A stretch of 64,000 nt of DNA from Ottelia alismoides (taxonomy: Eukaryota > Streptophyta > Magnoliopsida > Alismatales > Hydrocharitaceae). The translations under genes were made by a program, and so were the position numbers. The stretch spans positions 186,001 to 250,000 of the forward strand of contig JAZKJV010002951.1 in assembly GCA_037367405.1 (NCBI GenBank), written 5' to 3'. This document shows, one piece after another, positions 21,906-35,339 of the stretch. The notes under the pieces were generated by a model. The model was not told where the DNA came from. It saw only the letters and a list, made by a program, of their open reading frames with translations, and searched no databases. How positions within the stretch are numbered: position 1 is the first letter of the stretch; each line of letters starts with the position of its first letter.

Positions 21906-22660
21906 ACGGTTAAGTTACCCCCCACCCCCCACACACACACACACGATCACTATAGTTTGAAAAAATCACGATTGAGTTAAATTCATTGACGATCGAACTA
22001 ACAGAAGGGCACAAGTGATAAGTGTAGAAGAAGTCAGGGGTGCAACCGATATTCTAAAAAATGGAAAGATATAACTGATATTGCAACATCTAAGAAGGAT
22101 AAAAGTGATAAAATACCCTAATTATGTGAATCAAACGAATCTTATCTTGTTATTCTCATGAAAAGAAATAAATACAGTAATTAATATACGCATGGGACAT
22201 TTATATTAATCCTATGAGTATTGGAATATAACATTGGTATGATAAGTTCCTACCATTTAATTTCTAAGATGTACACACCTAAACGAACATCAAGTTACCA
22301 TAATTATAATCAAACCTGATGGTAAGATTGGATCTATTCAACTATTTTCTCATCTCATCAATCTTCTTCATTTCCAATCTCTCTCACTACATACGTAAAA
22401 TACAAGAATTCTTTGTATGGAAATTGCAAAGACCCTTCAAGCTTGGTGGTTTCAATATGCGATATATAATGACAACATTGGATAAGAACAACAACAATTC
22501 CATTGTAAAAGATAATAATATGATGATAGAAAGAAATAGTAATTTGTAGAGTTATCATCACGACCATCATCATAGTCATATCTGTAATTTCATATGGCCA
22601 TTGCATAATATTAAGAAGAGCACACATACATCAGAGAGGATCCTCTGTTGTTTCAGCATG
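21906..22660. other. AT-rich sequence, nothing recognised
   Basis: It starts with a CCCCCCACCCCCCACACACA simple repeat (21916-21944). The rest is AT-rich without a supported gene. Short ORFs at 22319-22627 on both strands have no family similarity that I recognise. Confidence 0.4.
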
Positions 22661-22666
22661 TGTTGT

Positions 22667-22775
22667 AATGCAGGGGGTCCGTTAGATGGGGATTGGATAA
22701 TCCCGAGATGCGTGTCGATCATCCCTAACCCCCTATGAGGATCGTCCAATCCCCATCCAATGGATCCCTTGCGTT
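22667..22775. repeat. Compact palindromic element with arms of about 36 bases
   Basis: The left arm contains GTCCGTTAGATGGGGATTGG and the complement of the right arm contains ATCCATTGGATGGGGATTGG, separated by about 35 bases. It may be a small MITE or a structured RNA-forming repeat. No target duplication was identified. Confidence 0.6.
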
Positions 22776-22849
22776 AAAAGAGGGACTGCTATAGCAGGGG
22801 ATCTGTTCCCCACATACATATGCGAGCAGAATGCCATTTGATAGAGTCA

Positions 22850-23648
22850 GTAACTTGACTATGCTCCTCGATCTCGCCGGAGGCCTCGAAGCTTCGAGAT
22901 CAAACCAAGCTTCAAGGCCTTCACCGACCTCTTGAGGCGAGAACCAAGGAGCGACATCTCTAGCTCCTCAATCCAAGGAGAATCTACCCTCTTCTCCTTT
23001 CCCTTGCTTTCCAACATTTCCTCAGTTTCCCCTTTTTCCCATGCTTCTTCGCTCGCACGAGCCATCTCCATCCTCCGCGCTCGCTAGCCACACACCGACT
23101 CCACCACAGCGTGGCCCTGCTGCTCCACACCTCCGCCGCTAGCCCACCGGAGCCCATGCAGCACGACCAGTCGCGGCTGCGATCTTCTTCACTCCACTGC
23201 TCGCCCGCGATGCAAACGCAGAGCCACCCGCCAGGAGCTCCGCCATCCTCAAGCTCCATCAACCATCTCCAGCAGCTCCAGACCACGATCACAACTTTCA
23301 CCCTTCCGCAGAGTAGACCAGCTCTCCGCCAGCCATCGCTCCGCCTGCGCCAGCCTGCGCACGCGCTGCCACTGCTTGCTCTGCCGAGTAGCCTGGAGCC
23401 TTCCCCGCACAAATGCAAGCCGCCCGTAGCTCCACTCAGCGAAGCACGCCATCACCCTCTCATCATCAGCGCCGACGTTCCCTGCGGCTGCAGCTAGGCC
23501 TCACGCGTGCCCCCAACGCCCGACTTCCCAGGAACTGCCATGAAGAAGAAAAATGGGCGAGCAACTCATCACGTGCCTACCTTGGTGGAAATTTACAAGG
23601 AGCTCTCTGCTGATCCAAAAATTCATAGAACCGACAAGCAAATCAGAG
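22850..23648 (+). repeat. GC-rich LTR-like sequence, left part, split by the copia insertion
   Basis: A GC-rich block (about 23040-23540) with Ser/Pro/Arg/His-biased frames on both strands resembles the GC-rich block in the Athila-like LTR at 47240-50902. No protein family matches. The copia element at 23654-46075 lies between this and 46081, so 46081-47230 is probably its other half. That right part contains GTTCGACCTTGG (about 47013), the motif found near the 3' end of these LTRs. Confidence 0.45.
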
Positions 23649-23653
23649 GTCAT

Positions 23654-26151
23654 TGTTAGCCATGCGAGCCCGAGGCGAACCATTCTTACAATTAGTGTTA
23701 TTGTAATAAATATGTTTTTATCAATAAAAGTTATTGATTGTTCACTCCCTTTCTGAAATTAAGTGAATGAATGCACTATAAGGTCCCTCTGTACAATTAG
23801 GGTTATGTACCATGGCCATCTTGATAATCATATAGCTGTTGATTCATTAGATGAATCATAGAGGCTGGTGCTTGGATGAATATCTAATGGGTTACATAGA
23901 GGACTCATCAAGCACCGTCAAATGATTATTAAGAGATGATCTCTAGTCTGAGTAGGAGATGGCAATCCTTTCTCACATAGGCTGATATCTGACCGACCTC
24001 TCGATGCAGGTCCTCTGCATTGGAATAGTGATTCGGAGGTGTTAGATTAGTTAAGTCAAAGGGTTGACTTAGCGAGATCAAGATAACCTAAGTCCTATGT
24101 TGAATGTTGTCACAACATAGGCACGCGTCCTCTGGCCAGAGACAGATATGTTGCTATATGTCTGAGTATGTACATTTGGCAGACCATTAGGTTGATGACC
24201 TAACCAAGGTCTATACACCGGCGAGCTAGTGTGCATATAAGGGCATATGAGTCATACGATCTCTCAAAGGGATCATACAGGTTCGCTTATGAACCGGAAG
24301 ACATGATCTCACTCATGAGGTATTGGGATGAAATTCCATGCACGGTCGTCGTGCTTTGGAAGCATGACAAGAATTTGAAGGTATGATATATGCTTTGGGA
24401 AAGCATATGATCGATACCAAATTCCAATGACCAAGATTGAGAAACTTGGTGATCAAACCCTGAAGAAGGCAGTGTAAAAATTGATCTATATCTTCAGGTT
24501 GATCATTGGTCTTCCAGTATGCAGGATGTGCAGGTATTGGGAATACCTGAGGGTGATGTGATCATAAACGATTGTATAACCATGACGCTTCCAGTCCGAG
24601 GGAGTGATGAAACAGGTCTGGATTTTAGTGACTCCTCTCAGTAGAGAAGTAACTTGATCTTAGTCCAAGTGTTGGACATTGATCTGAATGTGATTCAGAT
24701 GCAATGAGAAGATTAAGTATACGGACTTGATTTAATCAAGCATATGTGGGAGTTCCGTTAGATCTGGATTTGAGATGAGATCTCAACATCCAAGTCACTA
24801 TACGTGGAACAATACAATCGCCATGTCCTTATCTCCAAGTATCTGCGGAGAAGGCACATTATTCTTGAAGGAGTTCAAGAATAATTCCTGTGATGAATTT
24901 AGTATCCAAGAAAGAAGGTCTTGATGATTAAATGAGATTTAATTATCATGTACAATATGAATGAGATTCATGTTGTGAGAATGGTTGTCCAAAATAATTA
25001 AATGAGATTTAATTATCAAGGGTAAGCAGATCGTAGATAGTGATATCCAGAATATCTGTATATATTATAAATGTGATTTATAATATATCAGAGAGAGAGA
25101 GAGAGAAATATTGTAAATTGCATTTGTTAATTATTAATGTGGATTGGATCCACATTAGTTAATTAATTGGAAATATAATTTACAAATTAGTTTGGGATGT
25201 GAAATATGATTCAAATATTTTTTCAATGGCATGATTGAAATATTCACAAATTAATTTGGAATTAATTTGGTGAATATTATTGCAATAATAGTTATTGCAA
25301 TTAATTAAGAAATAATGAGATAAAATAAAAGAGACAAAATACCACCAAATTACAAGGTGGCGTCACCTACCCCTATAATCAAGGGTGGTTTGTTGCCTCT
25401 CTTTATTTGTTATCATATTATCTCTTAATAATTAATTTATGTTAATTAAATTTTGTTGATAATAATTCAACATATATTTAATTTAATATAAATTAATGTT
25501 GTTGGTTTTTAACCAACAACAATCATAGCCGTTGGATGGCTCTTGGATGACAATAACCGTTGGATCCATATGAGCCATGGATTGAGATCCATTGGATCCC
25601 AAACTAGTATATAAGGAAGGACGACCCTAGCCCTTGAGGAGTACATCAAGTAGACGCCTACTCTACTTCTCTCTCTCCCTCTCATTCTCGTCCTCTCTCC
25701 CTCTCTACAAGGTGGCCGACCACCTTTATTGAGAAAGAGAGAAGTTCTCGCCTTCGCCATCGACTACTCGAGGATCTCCTTCTTCTTTGGGGTTGCTTGC
25801 TCTAGAGGAAGATGACAGATTTCGTTGGACGAAATCAGGAGATTCGAGGCTTGGATCTTCGTCGAGGATTGCGGGAGTCACGCGTCTCATAATCACGCCC
25901 GCAAGTGATGTCTCCGTAGATCGGACTTGAGACAGGAGGATCTCTTGCTTTAGAGATCTCGTGATCGCAACCACGCTTCGAGAGGTATTCCTAATACTTT
26001 GTGGTTTGATGAAACCATCATAGAAATGTTCTTGTGATCATGCGGTTTCATCATTTATAATTTTTTTAAATTCCGCTGCATCTCGCCCCGATCGTAGGAG
26101 AGACGATCGTCACGCTTCCGTGATGCGCTTGAGGATTCTCAATATCCTTAA
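23654..26151 (+). repeat. 5' LTR of the copia element
   Basis: It starts TGTTAGCCATG and ends CAATATCCTTAA; the right copy ends CTTCA, so the final C has probably mutated to A. It aligns with 43533-46075 with scattered substitutions. It lacks two short palindromic segments present in the right copy (at 45240-45272 and about 45988-46010). Confidence 0.93.
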
Positions 26152-26153
26152 TG

Positions 26154-26165
26154 TGGTATCAGAGC
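26154..26165 (+). other. Copia primer-binding site (initiator-Met tRNA type)
   Basis: TGGTATCAGAGC lies two bases after the 5' LTR. This is the standard plant copia primer site, complementary to the 3' end of initiator methionine tRNA, and it fixes element orientation as plus. Confidence 0.93.
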
Positions 26166-27978
26166 CTTAGGTCGGAAAAGATTTTGGATACGATCCGTGA
26201 AACTAGGACGACTTGGGTTTGAAAAAGGTCGCGAAAGTTTTATCGCATTTCAATTTTCGCACCTCTATCTAATTGGATTTTTCGGCACTGTTTAAATTGT
26301 TTAAACACAAAATATTCAATTAGATTGTGTTCCCCATTAAATAATTTTCTAGGATTTGAGTTTACTAAATTTGGATTTAATTTGCTCAAGATATGACCTT
26401 TTGAATATGCATGTATTCACAATTGCGGGAACTGCAGAACAGAACGTGATTAATTTGTTAATTACGGTTTTGTTATGCCTCGAAATGCGTGAAATATCAC
26501 TTAGGTTCTGTTGTAAATCAAGTTGGCAATCTTAGGGCACTAATTTTGCGAATTTTGGATTTAAATTAATCAAGATAAGTTAATTTTAGTGATTGGGGGT
26601 CACTGTTGGAAATTGACAAATTTGATCATGAACCTTGTGATAGTCATTCAAATAAATGTGATGAAAATTAATTATTAATTTTCTGAAATGATTATTGATA
26701 AGTATTTGTCAAAAATTTAGAGATGATAATCGTTTCATTGAATGACATCCCACTAACCATATTGATAAGATAGTTGATCTTGATCATTGGTTAATATGAA
26801 AACATCAACAAACATGGTTTGCATACAAAACCCTAGGTCATCCTACAATAGCTGTAGGACAACTTTTACATGCAAAATCCTCTTGCTTGAATAGGATTGG
26901 AGATTTATTTAGCGAATCTCCTTATAATATAATCATAATTGTTTTGATGTATATTATATGGTATAATTTCGGTTGAAAAACCGATGAGCATCTCAATGTA
27001 CATGATGATCTATCTGGCATTATCCTTTCCTGAGGTGGATATGGTGTCTAGTCGGAGATCGTTGGGGTAGCGGGTTGCAACTTATGTGGTCCGTCCCACT
27101 CTCGCCGGTACTGGCCATGACAGCGGGTAAGGACTGGATAATGCCGGATAAATTAAAGTGTATTTTTCTAATTATTAAATTTTGAAATAATATGTACTTT
27201 GAGATTATACCTACTATTCAAGTAAAATTCAAAGTTTGTTGATTGATAATAGGATTGATGGTTAATTTAATGTGATTAAATTAATTATATCCTATTAAAC
27301 ACTCTATTATGAATAGATGTGTATTTTCCTTGGAAGAATTAATTATGTGAATATGATTCACGATAATTAATTATTTCAATTTGAATAAGAGGTGGGGATC
27401 ACATAAGTGACATCCATGATCTCCTGTCAAGGCAAAGAATTTTGTCGCCAAAAGTTGTATATAGGAGACGCATGTCCGAAGTGACAGATCCTATATACAA
27501 TTATTTGGATCGGGTTCTTTGCTTCTCGAAAGGGTAAGGCCGTATATGTAGTGACCCCAATATCGAGTCCTCATATTATTGGGGCGATATTGGATTGCGT
27601 ATAGCGAGTATTAAGCATGTTGACAGTTGGTTCAATTAGCAACGGGTCAACATCATCTTAGGGGTGGTGGGACCGGGTGTTAAAGACCGAATTGAGAAAT
27701 GCAAGTTGGACTTGCAAGGTGGAATGTGTTCCCGCTTCTCTTTATTCGAGTCACAGGTTCTCATATTATTGGGATGTGATAAAGATAGAGATAAGATCCC
27801 AGATCTTGCTTGAGATATAGCGGTAAGTATATCTCTTACTTTGAAAGACGATTGGGGGATAATCTTTCATAGTAGACATACCATGACAAATTTGATTTAA
27901 AATGCCTTAATCAAATGTTTAAAACTAGATATATAATTATTTATATATTTTAATATAGTGCATTCTTAATTTCAAAAA
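26166..27978 (+). other. Copia untranslated leader
   Basis: About 1.8 kb of AT-rich sequence lies between the primer site and the gag ATG. No ORF with similarity was seen. A GC-richer stretch at 27040-27140 has no recognised role. Confidence 0.6.
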
Positions 27979-28760
27979 ATGAAGTCCATGAACCCACTGA
28001 ACAAGCTTCTGGAGGTCAATCAATTGACCGGACTAAATTATTCGGATTGGATCCGAAATTTGGATCTTATCCTATCTGCGGAGCGCATCTCATATGTGCT
28101 AACTAAGGACAAGATTGTAGACCCTCTGACTGCAGAAGATAAAACTTTTAATGAAAAATATGATGAAGATCATAACTTGGCAAGGTGTTATATCCTTGGC
28201 TCATTATCCAATGTGCTTCAGAAGCAGCATGTGGAAATGAACCACTGCCAAGAAATCATGCTGAATCTGAAAGAAATGTTCGGTGACATAAACCGCACAC
28301 AACGTTACAATGTGATGAGAGAACTTATTCGCTGCAAGATGCAGGAAGGGACCTCTGTTAGATAACACGTGCTCAAAGTGTTTGGGTACCTCTCTGAATT
28401 GGAAACCCTGGGGGCCTTCATGGATGCTGATATGCAGGCTGATTTTATTCTCCTGTCGCTCCCTAAGTCTTTCAACAACTTTGTTGTGTCATATCACATG
28501 AGCAAAGTTGATTTCAGTAACGCTGGGCTGTTAGCTGCATTAAATTCTGCAGAAGACGTAATGAAGAAGGATGACCCCTCTGCTAGTGCAATGGTTGCAC
28601 AAGTAAAAGGAAAGCGCGGTCGGAAGCAAGGTTCTCGGAAGGGCTCGGCCCAGAAGAGAAAGAAGAAGAATCAAGGAGTTGGTTCATCTTCTAATGACAT
28701 CGGAGAAGACATATGTCTGTCACCACTGCAAGAAGCCGGGGCATTGGCAGCGTAACTGTC
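27979..28760 (+). pseudogene. Copia gag (nucleocapsid polyprotein)
   Basis: The frame from the ATG at 27979 gives the copia gag start (LTGLNYSDWIRNLDLIL, LTAEDKTFNEKYDEDH). A TAA at 28363-28365 follows GTSVR, after which the same frame continues (FGYLSELETLG, LPKSFNNFVVSYHM, AEDVMKKDD) to a basic Lys/Arg-rich tail. The zinc knuckle CHHCKKPGHWQRNC is in another frame at about 28713-28760, so a frameshift near 28680 separates it. Gag would form the virus-like particle. Confidence 0.88.
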
Positions 28761-30419
28761 CTGAATACCTGAAGTCTGCCGACAAAGGTAAAGCCCCAGC
28801 AAGTATGAAATCTACTTTCATCATTGAAACTAGCTTTCTCGTTAGACTAGAAGGAAGTTGGGTTGTAGATTCTGGTGCTTATGTTCATGTATGCAATTCA
28901 TTGCATTTGTTTCAGAAAACTAGGAATCTAGAGCAAGGGGAGATAGTCATCCAGATGGGATCTGATGCAAGTGTTGCAGCAGTCGTCATTGGGACCTGCC
29001 GACTATCATTATCTAGTGGTCGAGTCTTAGTACTTAAAGAGTGTCTTTATGTACCTGAAGACATGAGGAATTTGATATCTGTATCTAAGCTTGTTAGACA
29101 TGGATATTCCTTCCTATTCTGTAATAAGTTAGTCATTAATCAATATGATAAATTTATTGCGGATGGTGTTTTGACTTCTGGTGGACTCTATGAATTGTGC
29201 ATTGATGAATGTGTCATGAATGTCACTACCACTAATAAAAACCCTAAAAGATACAGGGAGAATGGAAATCATTTGAATATGATTTGGCATCAAAGGCTTG
29301 GTCATTTATCTGTTGATAGGATCAATAGATTGATAAAGGAATGGACCCTTAGATTTTCTACAGGTCCAATCTTTATCTACATGTGAACATTCCATTCGAG
29401 GTAAAATGACCAGGATGCCTTTCTGTAACAAGGTTACGAGATGCGAAGGTATTCTTGACCTAATACATACTGATGTATGTGGTCCCTTCAGTACCGCGAC
29501 TCGGAATGGATATCGATATTATTTGACATTTATTGATGACCATTCGCGATACGGGTTTATCTTCCTACTACATCATAAATCAGAAACCTTTGAAAAGTTC
29601 AAAGAGTTTAAGGCTTTGGTTGAGAACCAAACCGATAGGAATATTAAATGAATTCGATCTGACCGAGGTGGCGAGTACCTCTCAGATGAATTCAAGGGAT
29701 ACCTTAAAGAGAATGGAATTGTCTCCAATCTCACTCCCCCTGGAACTCCCCAACTTAATGGTATTGCTGAAAGATGCAATAGGACCATTATGGACATGGC
29801 ACGTTCAATGATGAGCAAAGCACGTTTACCTCTTAGTTTCTGGGGATACGCAGTAGAGACTGCAATATATATCCTGAATAAGATTCCTAGCAAATCTGTG
29901 CCTATGACTCCTCATTAGCTCTGGTATGGAACCAAACCTAGTGTTAGACACTTGAGGGTTTGGGGTTGCTTGGTCCATGCGAAAAATGTGGACACAAGTA
30001 AGCTAGAATCTCGCACTTGTAAGTGCTACTTCATTTGGTATGTTAAAGATGGTATTGGATATCAACTTTATGTCCCTGAGACCCAAAAGGTTTTTGTCTC
30101 TAGATATGTGAAATTTCTGGAGGATGATTTCCTTAAAGGTCAAGATAGAAATGAAGTAGAGGAAGTCATTGAATCTCCTGAGGATTATGAGGTTCCCGAA
30201 CCAGAAACTAAGGAGATAAATGAAGATGAAACACCCATACCTCTTCGAAGGAGTTCGAGAGTGGTCGCACCACCTGAAAGGTATGGATTCCATGTGTCAA
30301 GTGAGATTGACAATGATCCTACTTCATTTGATGAAGCACTCACAGATCATGACATGGATAGATGGATGCTAGCAATGAAGTCAGAGATTGACTCCATGCA
30401 TAAGAATGGTGTATGGACC
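28679..30419 (+). pseudogene. Copia pol: protease, integrase and start of RT, interrupted
   Basis: After the zinc knuckle, protease is seen as SWVVDSGAYVHVCN (active site DSG at about 28868), then LYVPEDMRNLISVSKL. The pre-integrase motif WHQRLGHLSVDRI lies near 29286. After a frameshift near 29345, integrase continues: DLIHTDVCGPF, TFIDDHSRYGF, then past a TGA at 29649, RSDRGGEYLSDEF and NGIAERCNRTIMDMARSMMS, covering the catalytic D, D and E. The connection region follows (RVWGCLVHA, RRSSR). The frame enters RT with WMLAMKSEIDSMHKNGVWT and is cut at 30419 by the nested Athila-like element. It resumes at 42067. Confidence 0.9.
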
Positions 30420-33400
30420 TGATGAGCGCGAAATCCACCTCTTTAATAATGATGAATTGTAGTATAGGAAGTGAATTTCGGTCGATCAAAATACCACAAA
30501 CTTTGAATGTTGCGGACTATTTTTATTTGGCAAGTTTACCAAGGTCGAACACATGGAACGGAGATTTTTAGTTGCGCAGTCTTGAATCAATTTAAATAAT
30601 TAATCAATGCTCGATTAATTTGTGTGTTTGCAAAAATATACTATGCAAGGATGAAAATGTGATGCAAGAAAAATAAACAGAATTTATGCTCAGGATCTGT
30701 AATTTTAAACGTATCTAATTCTCAAATAATATAATCAATAATTTCATCAAAAGTAATCACAAATCAAAATTTCAGAAGCAGGTCAAACAATCAACGTATC
30801 GAAGTTTTATCCTGCGAGAATAAATCACCCCTAAAAAAATTTAATATCCTTATATTAAGTGAATCGTGAATTCAACCATAGATCTAATTCCTTGAAAATA
30901 ACATTCAAGCATATTAGCGAATCAATCTTAACAAATCCTCAAATAAAGTCCCAAGGAATTAGATTAATTTTACCTCCTCATGTATACCCCTGCACAGATC
31001 AATTCATTAATTAAAAAGATCAATAATCAAGAGTGACTTAATCAGACCAGATCTTTGAAAATGGGTCCCTGCAAGTTAGATCAACTTTTCTCAATAAAAT
31101 GGCACTCATATGTCAATTTTCAACTTACACAAATCAACAACGATCCTTAAATAATAATTCTCACAAAGCAGCCTCAAATATGTCAACAATTTATGAAAAA
31201 TGATAGCGCATGAAATAAGCTTCGAAATGACATATCATGTGCTAGAAACGGAGTTTGTACGAGAAAGTTATGCAATCATAAAGATCTAGGGACTAAAACG
31301 TAATAAAAATAAAACTTTCTTCTTCAAAAGGATCCCTGAGGGGCTTATCTGTAATTTCCGAAACTTGGCTGGCTTTTGATGCAATTTCTCCGGTGCGTCA
31401 CACGCCAAGCATGTGACGCTGACGTCAGCAAGGACCACTTCGTGATTGGCAGGAAACAAAGGGGTAGATGAAAATTACCCCTCCCGCCTCACGTGCTTCT
31501 CACGTGAGGGGAGGGTTCTGGTCGGTTGGCCATTAGCGCGTCCACGCCCGCTGCCCCAGGAACGGAGGTGGCCGCTGCGACCGCAGTCGGAGGGCGGCGC
31601 TCCCGGCAGCGGAGGTGAGGTGTTGAAGTGCGGCAGGTGGAGGAGAGGGAGCCTCTGGCGGGCTCACAGCGGAGGGAGGGGGTGGTGCCGCCGCGCAGGC
31701 GGAGGCGACGCTTGGAGTAGCGGAGGAGTCGCGCCGCCTTGCGCGCAGGTTGGAGATGCGGTAGAGGCAGTGGTGCAAGGCTGTGTCGGGGAGGGCTCTT
31801 GCGACTTCAGTCGGAGGGCAGCGCACGTAGGTGAGGCGGTGAACCTGCAATGGACGGAGGAGAAAAATAAGGAGACGAAGGTTTCCTGTAGAGCAAGGGA
31901 AGAAGAGGGTTGAGTTTGGAAATCGCCCGAGGGAGGAGCTGGCGAAGGCGGAGGCGCCGCGCGAGGTAGAGCGGCGCGGCGAGCGGGGCTCGATCGGCTG
32001 AGGGATGTCGAGGAGGAGTAGATGTGTGGGTGGAGGTGAGCAGAGCTCGGCCGACACACGACCGAGCTGCTGCGAGCGGTGGCACGGCCGGGCAGCGCGC
32101 GAGGCGCGGTGGTAGGCGAAGCGCGGAGGAGAGCTGGAACAGTGGGGCGGCTCGGCCGGTCGACACACGACCGGCGGAGCGGCTGACGGTTGGGGGCTCT
32201 GGCGCGAAGCAGAGTTGGTGGTGCTGATAAGGATCTGGTGGAGAACGGAGGAAGGAGAGAGGTCAAGAATGCCTCTGCTCCGATGTTCCTTGCTTCAATC
32301 GACGCGGAGAAGGACGTTGAGAAGCTTTGCAGTGCTGATGACGGCTCTGCAGCAAGGCTATCGAGCCTTGGATCACGCCGCGAGGGAGGCGGCCGCTGTC
32401 ATCGGCCAAGCTCAGAAAAGGGCGGATGGTCTATGCGGCTGTCGAGGGCAAGATTTATAGGGGGAAGGTGGATCCGTCACGTGCGAGGGGAAGGTGAAAC
32501 GGGCCATGCACGGTGGCTTGATGGCCGTGCATGGCATAGGGGGAAACGACTGGAAGAGTATGCGTTGGGGAAGAAGGCCTGGGTCACGTGCTAGGCACGT
32601 GACATGGGGTGGGCAGCTGGAGAGAGTGGGGGTGCCACGTGGCACGCCCAGGAGCTGCCACGTGGCGCCCCCAAAAAATTTCAAAATTTGTAGACAAAGA
32701 AAAATAGAAAAGAAATGGAAGGAGACCTCGGATCGAAAAATTTCCTTCACGAAAGTTGTTCGTCTCGTCGAGATCTATAACTTTCATGAAGGACTTGGGA
32801 GCAAAAGAGGTCTCCTGTGCGAAGTGGTATTTTTGGCGGCTCTCCGTGTGTATAGAAAACCAACTTTTGGGGGTTTTGTATTTTTTGGTGGTTTTAAAGG
32901 GGATATAAAATATATAAAAAATATGATAAAATATAATAAAATTATTTACACACTAATCTAATTTTTTTCGATTTTTAAAAAAAATAAGAAAATAGGAAAA
33001 TAAAATAAAAGTAAGAAACACTCAACTTTTGCACAGACCGACAACAGACACTTGGACTTGGTCAGTTTCTTTGATTTCAGTTTTAACCTGGATTTGGATG
33101 TTTGCGTTTCTTATTAAAACTTTCATCAAAGGAAACAAATGAAAAAGAAATAAAATTAAAAGGGTTAATTAAACACATAAAAACTCAGGTCAAAAATAGC
33201 AAAAAGTCAAAATGCGCAAAAGAGGCCCAAAACCCAACTTTCACAAATGAGCTCCGAATTTTATGAAATTGGTCTTGCTTTGAAGGTATTTGAAAATGGT
33301 GTACTTTAAAAGTGAGTAGACCAAAATCGGACACTGTATGTGGAAGATAAGCTCAATTTAGTCTGTCAGATGTGAAATTTGACTTTAGGATTATTTGACA

Positions 33401-33700
33401 CTTATTGGGGTTAGTAATTTTTTTGTATTTTTTATTTAATAAGATTAGTAATATCTACACAATGGAGGTAGTTTGGGGTTAATCGGAGTTAGGATGAATT
33501 AATTAAAAATGTGAGAAGCTAGCGGCTTTTTGGGCTAATTTACACATGGGATTTTTAATGCAATTATGCATGATGAAATGCAGATATTATTCACACATGT
33601 ATGAATGCTAATAATGCTCCATTAATGATTAATTACAGGTGAATGATGGGGAACATAGTCTAAATGACCAATTTTAGCATGATGAATACGAGATTCATCA
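30420..33700 (-). repeat. 3' LTR of the non-autonomous element (left copy)
   Basis: It is bounded by TGATGAGCGC and, at 33680-33700, a TGATGAATAC...ATTCATCA palindrome. It contains the GGTCGAACACA motif (about 30543), an AT-rich part, a GC-rich block (31400-32680) whose long frames are not genes, and the AGTTGT...ACAACT hairpin (32743-32795). Confidence 0.93.
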
Positions 33701-33715
33701 TACCCCTATACTTAG
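33701..33715 (-). other. Polypurine tract of the non-autonomous element
   Basis: On the minus strand CTAAGTATAGGGGTA immediately precedes the 3' LTR, the expected place for plus-strand priming. The same CTAAGTATAGGGG motif recurs at 35134-35146 and 35257-35269. Confidence 0.75.
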
Positions 33716-35300
33716 ACCATGCTCGTCCCCGAGCATGAATGAATGACTTAGTTGAATACATCCCTGACTGTGCATGTGAATTTTCAAGGCTTAATTCATA
33801 GAAGACCCTTAACTTGAGTGATCCTAAAATTCTGGGATCAACCAAGCTTTAATCAAAAGGAATCCAACTTCTCTAATTTTCAGACTCTCTGTTTATACAT
33901 ATAATATAAGGATATGAACTTAAGTGCACTGCATTTCATGAGAGTCGAGTCGGGGCATCACTCAAAGTTCCAGTCCCAAAGATCCTCCTCTAGACCTAAT
34001 CCTCAACACTAGGGAATAAGTCTATTCTTGCTTCAGTCAACCGTCTCATTAGTTTGTCAGACTTGAAAGTGTATATGGACGGCCAGATGATGGAGGTCAT
34101 AGGATTGTGTCTGATTTTCTCTCCCTTTCATTGGAACAAGGTGCCTCTCAAATGCCTTATTACTCAACACAAGTATATTTTATTTTGTTGATCAATGTGT
34201 CCGTTAAGAGAATTTGGAGTCGTATGCACTTGTTTTTCTGGGAGTACACCGGGGTGTCTCTTTTGAGTATCTAAGATACCTTCGACACCCAGACTTGTAT
34301 CGCTTACGATGCAGAGCCCTTTTATGGTGTCAGCCCGACTCCTTGGTCCTAATTAGCGCTTGGTCCAAGTGGACACTTTGAAAATGTTTGGGAGCGCTCG
34401 CCATTGGTGGAAGCTCATTTAGAATTTGACTTTGGATGATAGAGCTTTTCTTGATATTTCTATTTCTTTTTTTTTGGCTAGCTCCACCAATTTTTCATTA
34501 AGTTTCAACACACCCTGGCACTTAGGTCAATATCAAAAAAATAGCATATGAACTTGTTCACATACTGGCTAGGTTTTTGCTGACACTCAGGTTTTCTGAA
34601 TCCTTCATTAACTTTATCCCATCCTCGAATATCATTAGATTGGGTCTAAACTCAAATCTCTAGTCCTAGTTCCTCAAGTGATATCTCAACTCATCTCATC
34701 AATCATGCAGTTGTGAAAGTGATTGTGCTTATCATATTCTTTTTGAAGGTAGAGATGAAGAGTGCAGTATAGCGCTCAAATCTTTCAAACTAGGGAAGTT
34801 TGGTTTATTAAGTTCAAAACCCTAATGACTAAGGTAGGCTAACTCAGAATCTCAAGATCTCAGAAATCAAGTGTCATAAAAAATCCTCAAGCCTTGAGTG
34901 ATGGTGAATGTGTCAGGAATATATCAACCAAGGAATGCATGAAATGCTTGATGAAATGCAAGACCATGAGTGATGTTTTTTTTATGCAAAAAGTTTTTTT
35001 TTGTTTTGTTTCGTTTTTTGTTTTTTTTGAAAAATAGGTATTATACACACTACTTATACCCACCACTGATGTTAGATAAAAACGATTAAAGCACGAGCTA
35101 TGGATAAAGTAGATAATATATATACAAATACACCCCCTATACTTAGCTTGTGCTATGTCCCCATGGCACAAAGTGAAATGTTGATATAGCTCGTACTAAA
35201 TACAGAAGGATTAAAAACAAAAGAAGAGAAGTGAAGTATAAACAATGGATGCGGTCCCCCTATACTTAGGCTCAGGTCAGCCTAAGTATAATCGGAAAAT
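33716..35300 (-). other. Long 3' non-coding region with duplicated polypurine motifs
   Basis: There are no convincing coding frames. The extra CTAAGTATAGGGG motifs at 35134-35146 and 35257-35269 (minus strand) repeat the terminal polypurine tract. The first two modules adjoin short inverted repeats around a CCCC core (CATGCTCG/CGAGCATG near 33718-33738; TTGTGC/GCACAA near 35148-35170). The interval is otherwise AT-rich with a T/G-rich run at 34975-35030. Confidence 0.55.
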
Positions 35301-35339
35301 TACATATGGGGAACCAGGTAGATTTGCGGATGTACAAGA

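Noticed and set aside
22859..23497. Possible Pro/Ser-rich protein at 23111-23497 and its antisense
   Set aside because: It resembles the GC-rich LTR blocks, has no recognisable domain and is equally open on the opposite strand.
31446..32960. Long overlapping ORFs on both strands in the GC-rich part of the left LTR (also 39928-41056 in the right copy)
   Set aside because: They are Ala/Arg/Pro/Ser-rich, overlap on both strands, and lie in a non-coding LTR present twice with frame-changing indels. Composition explains them.
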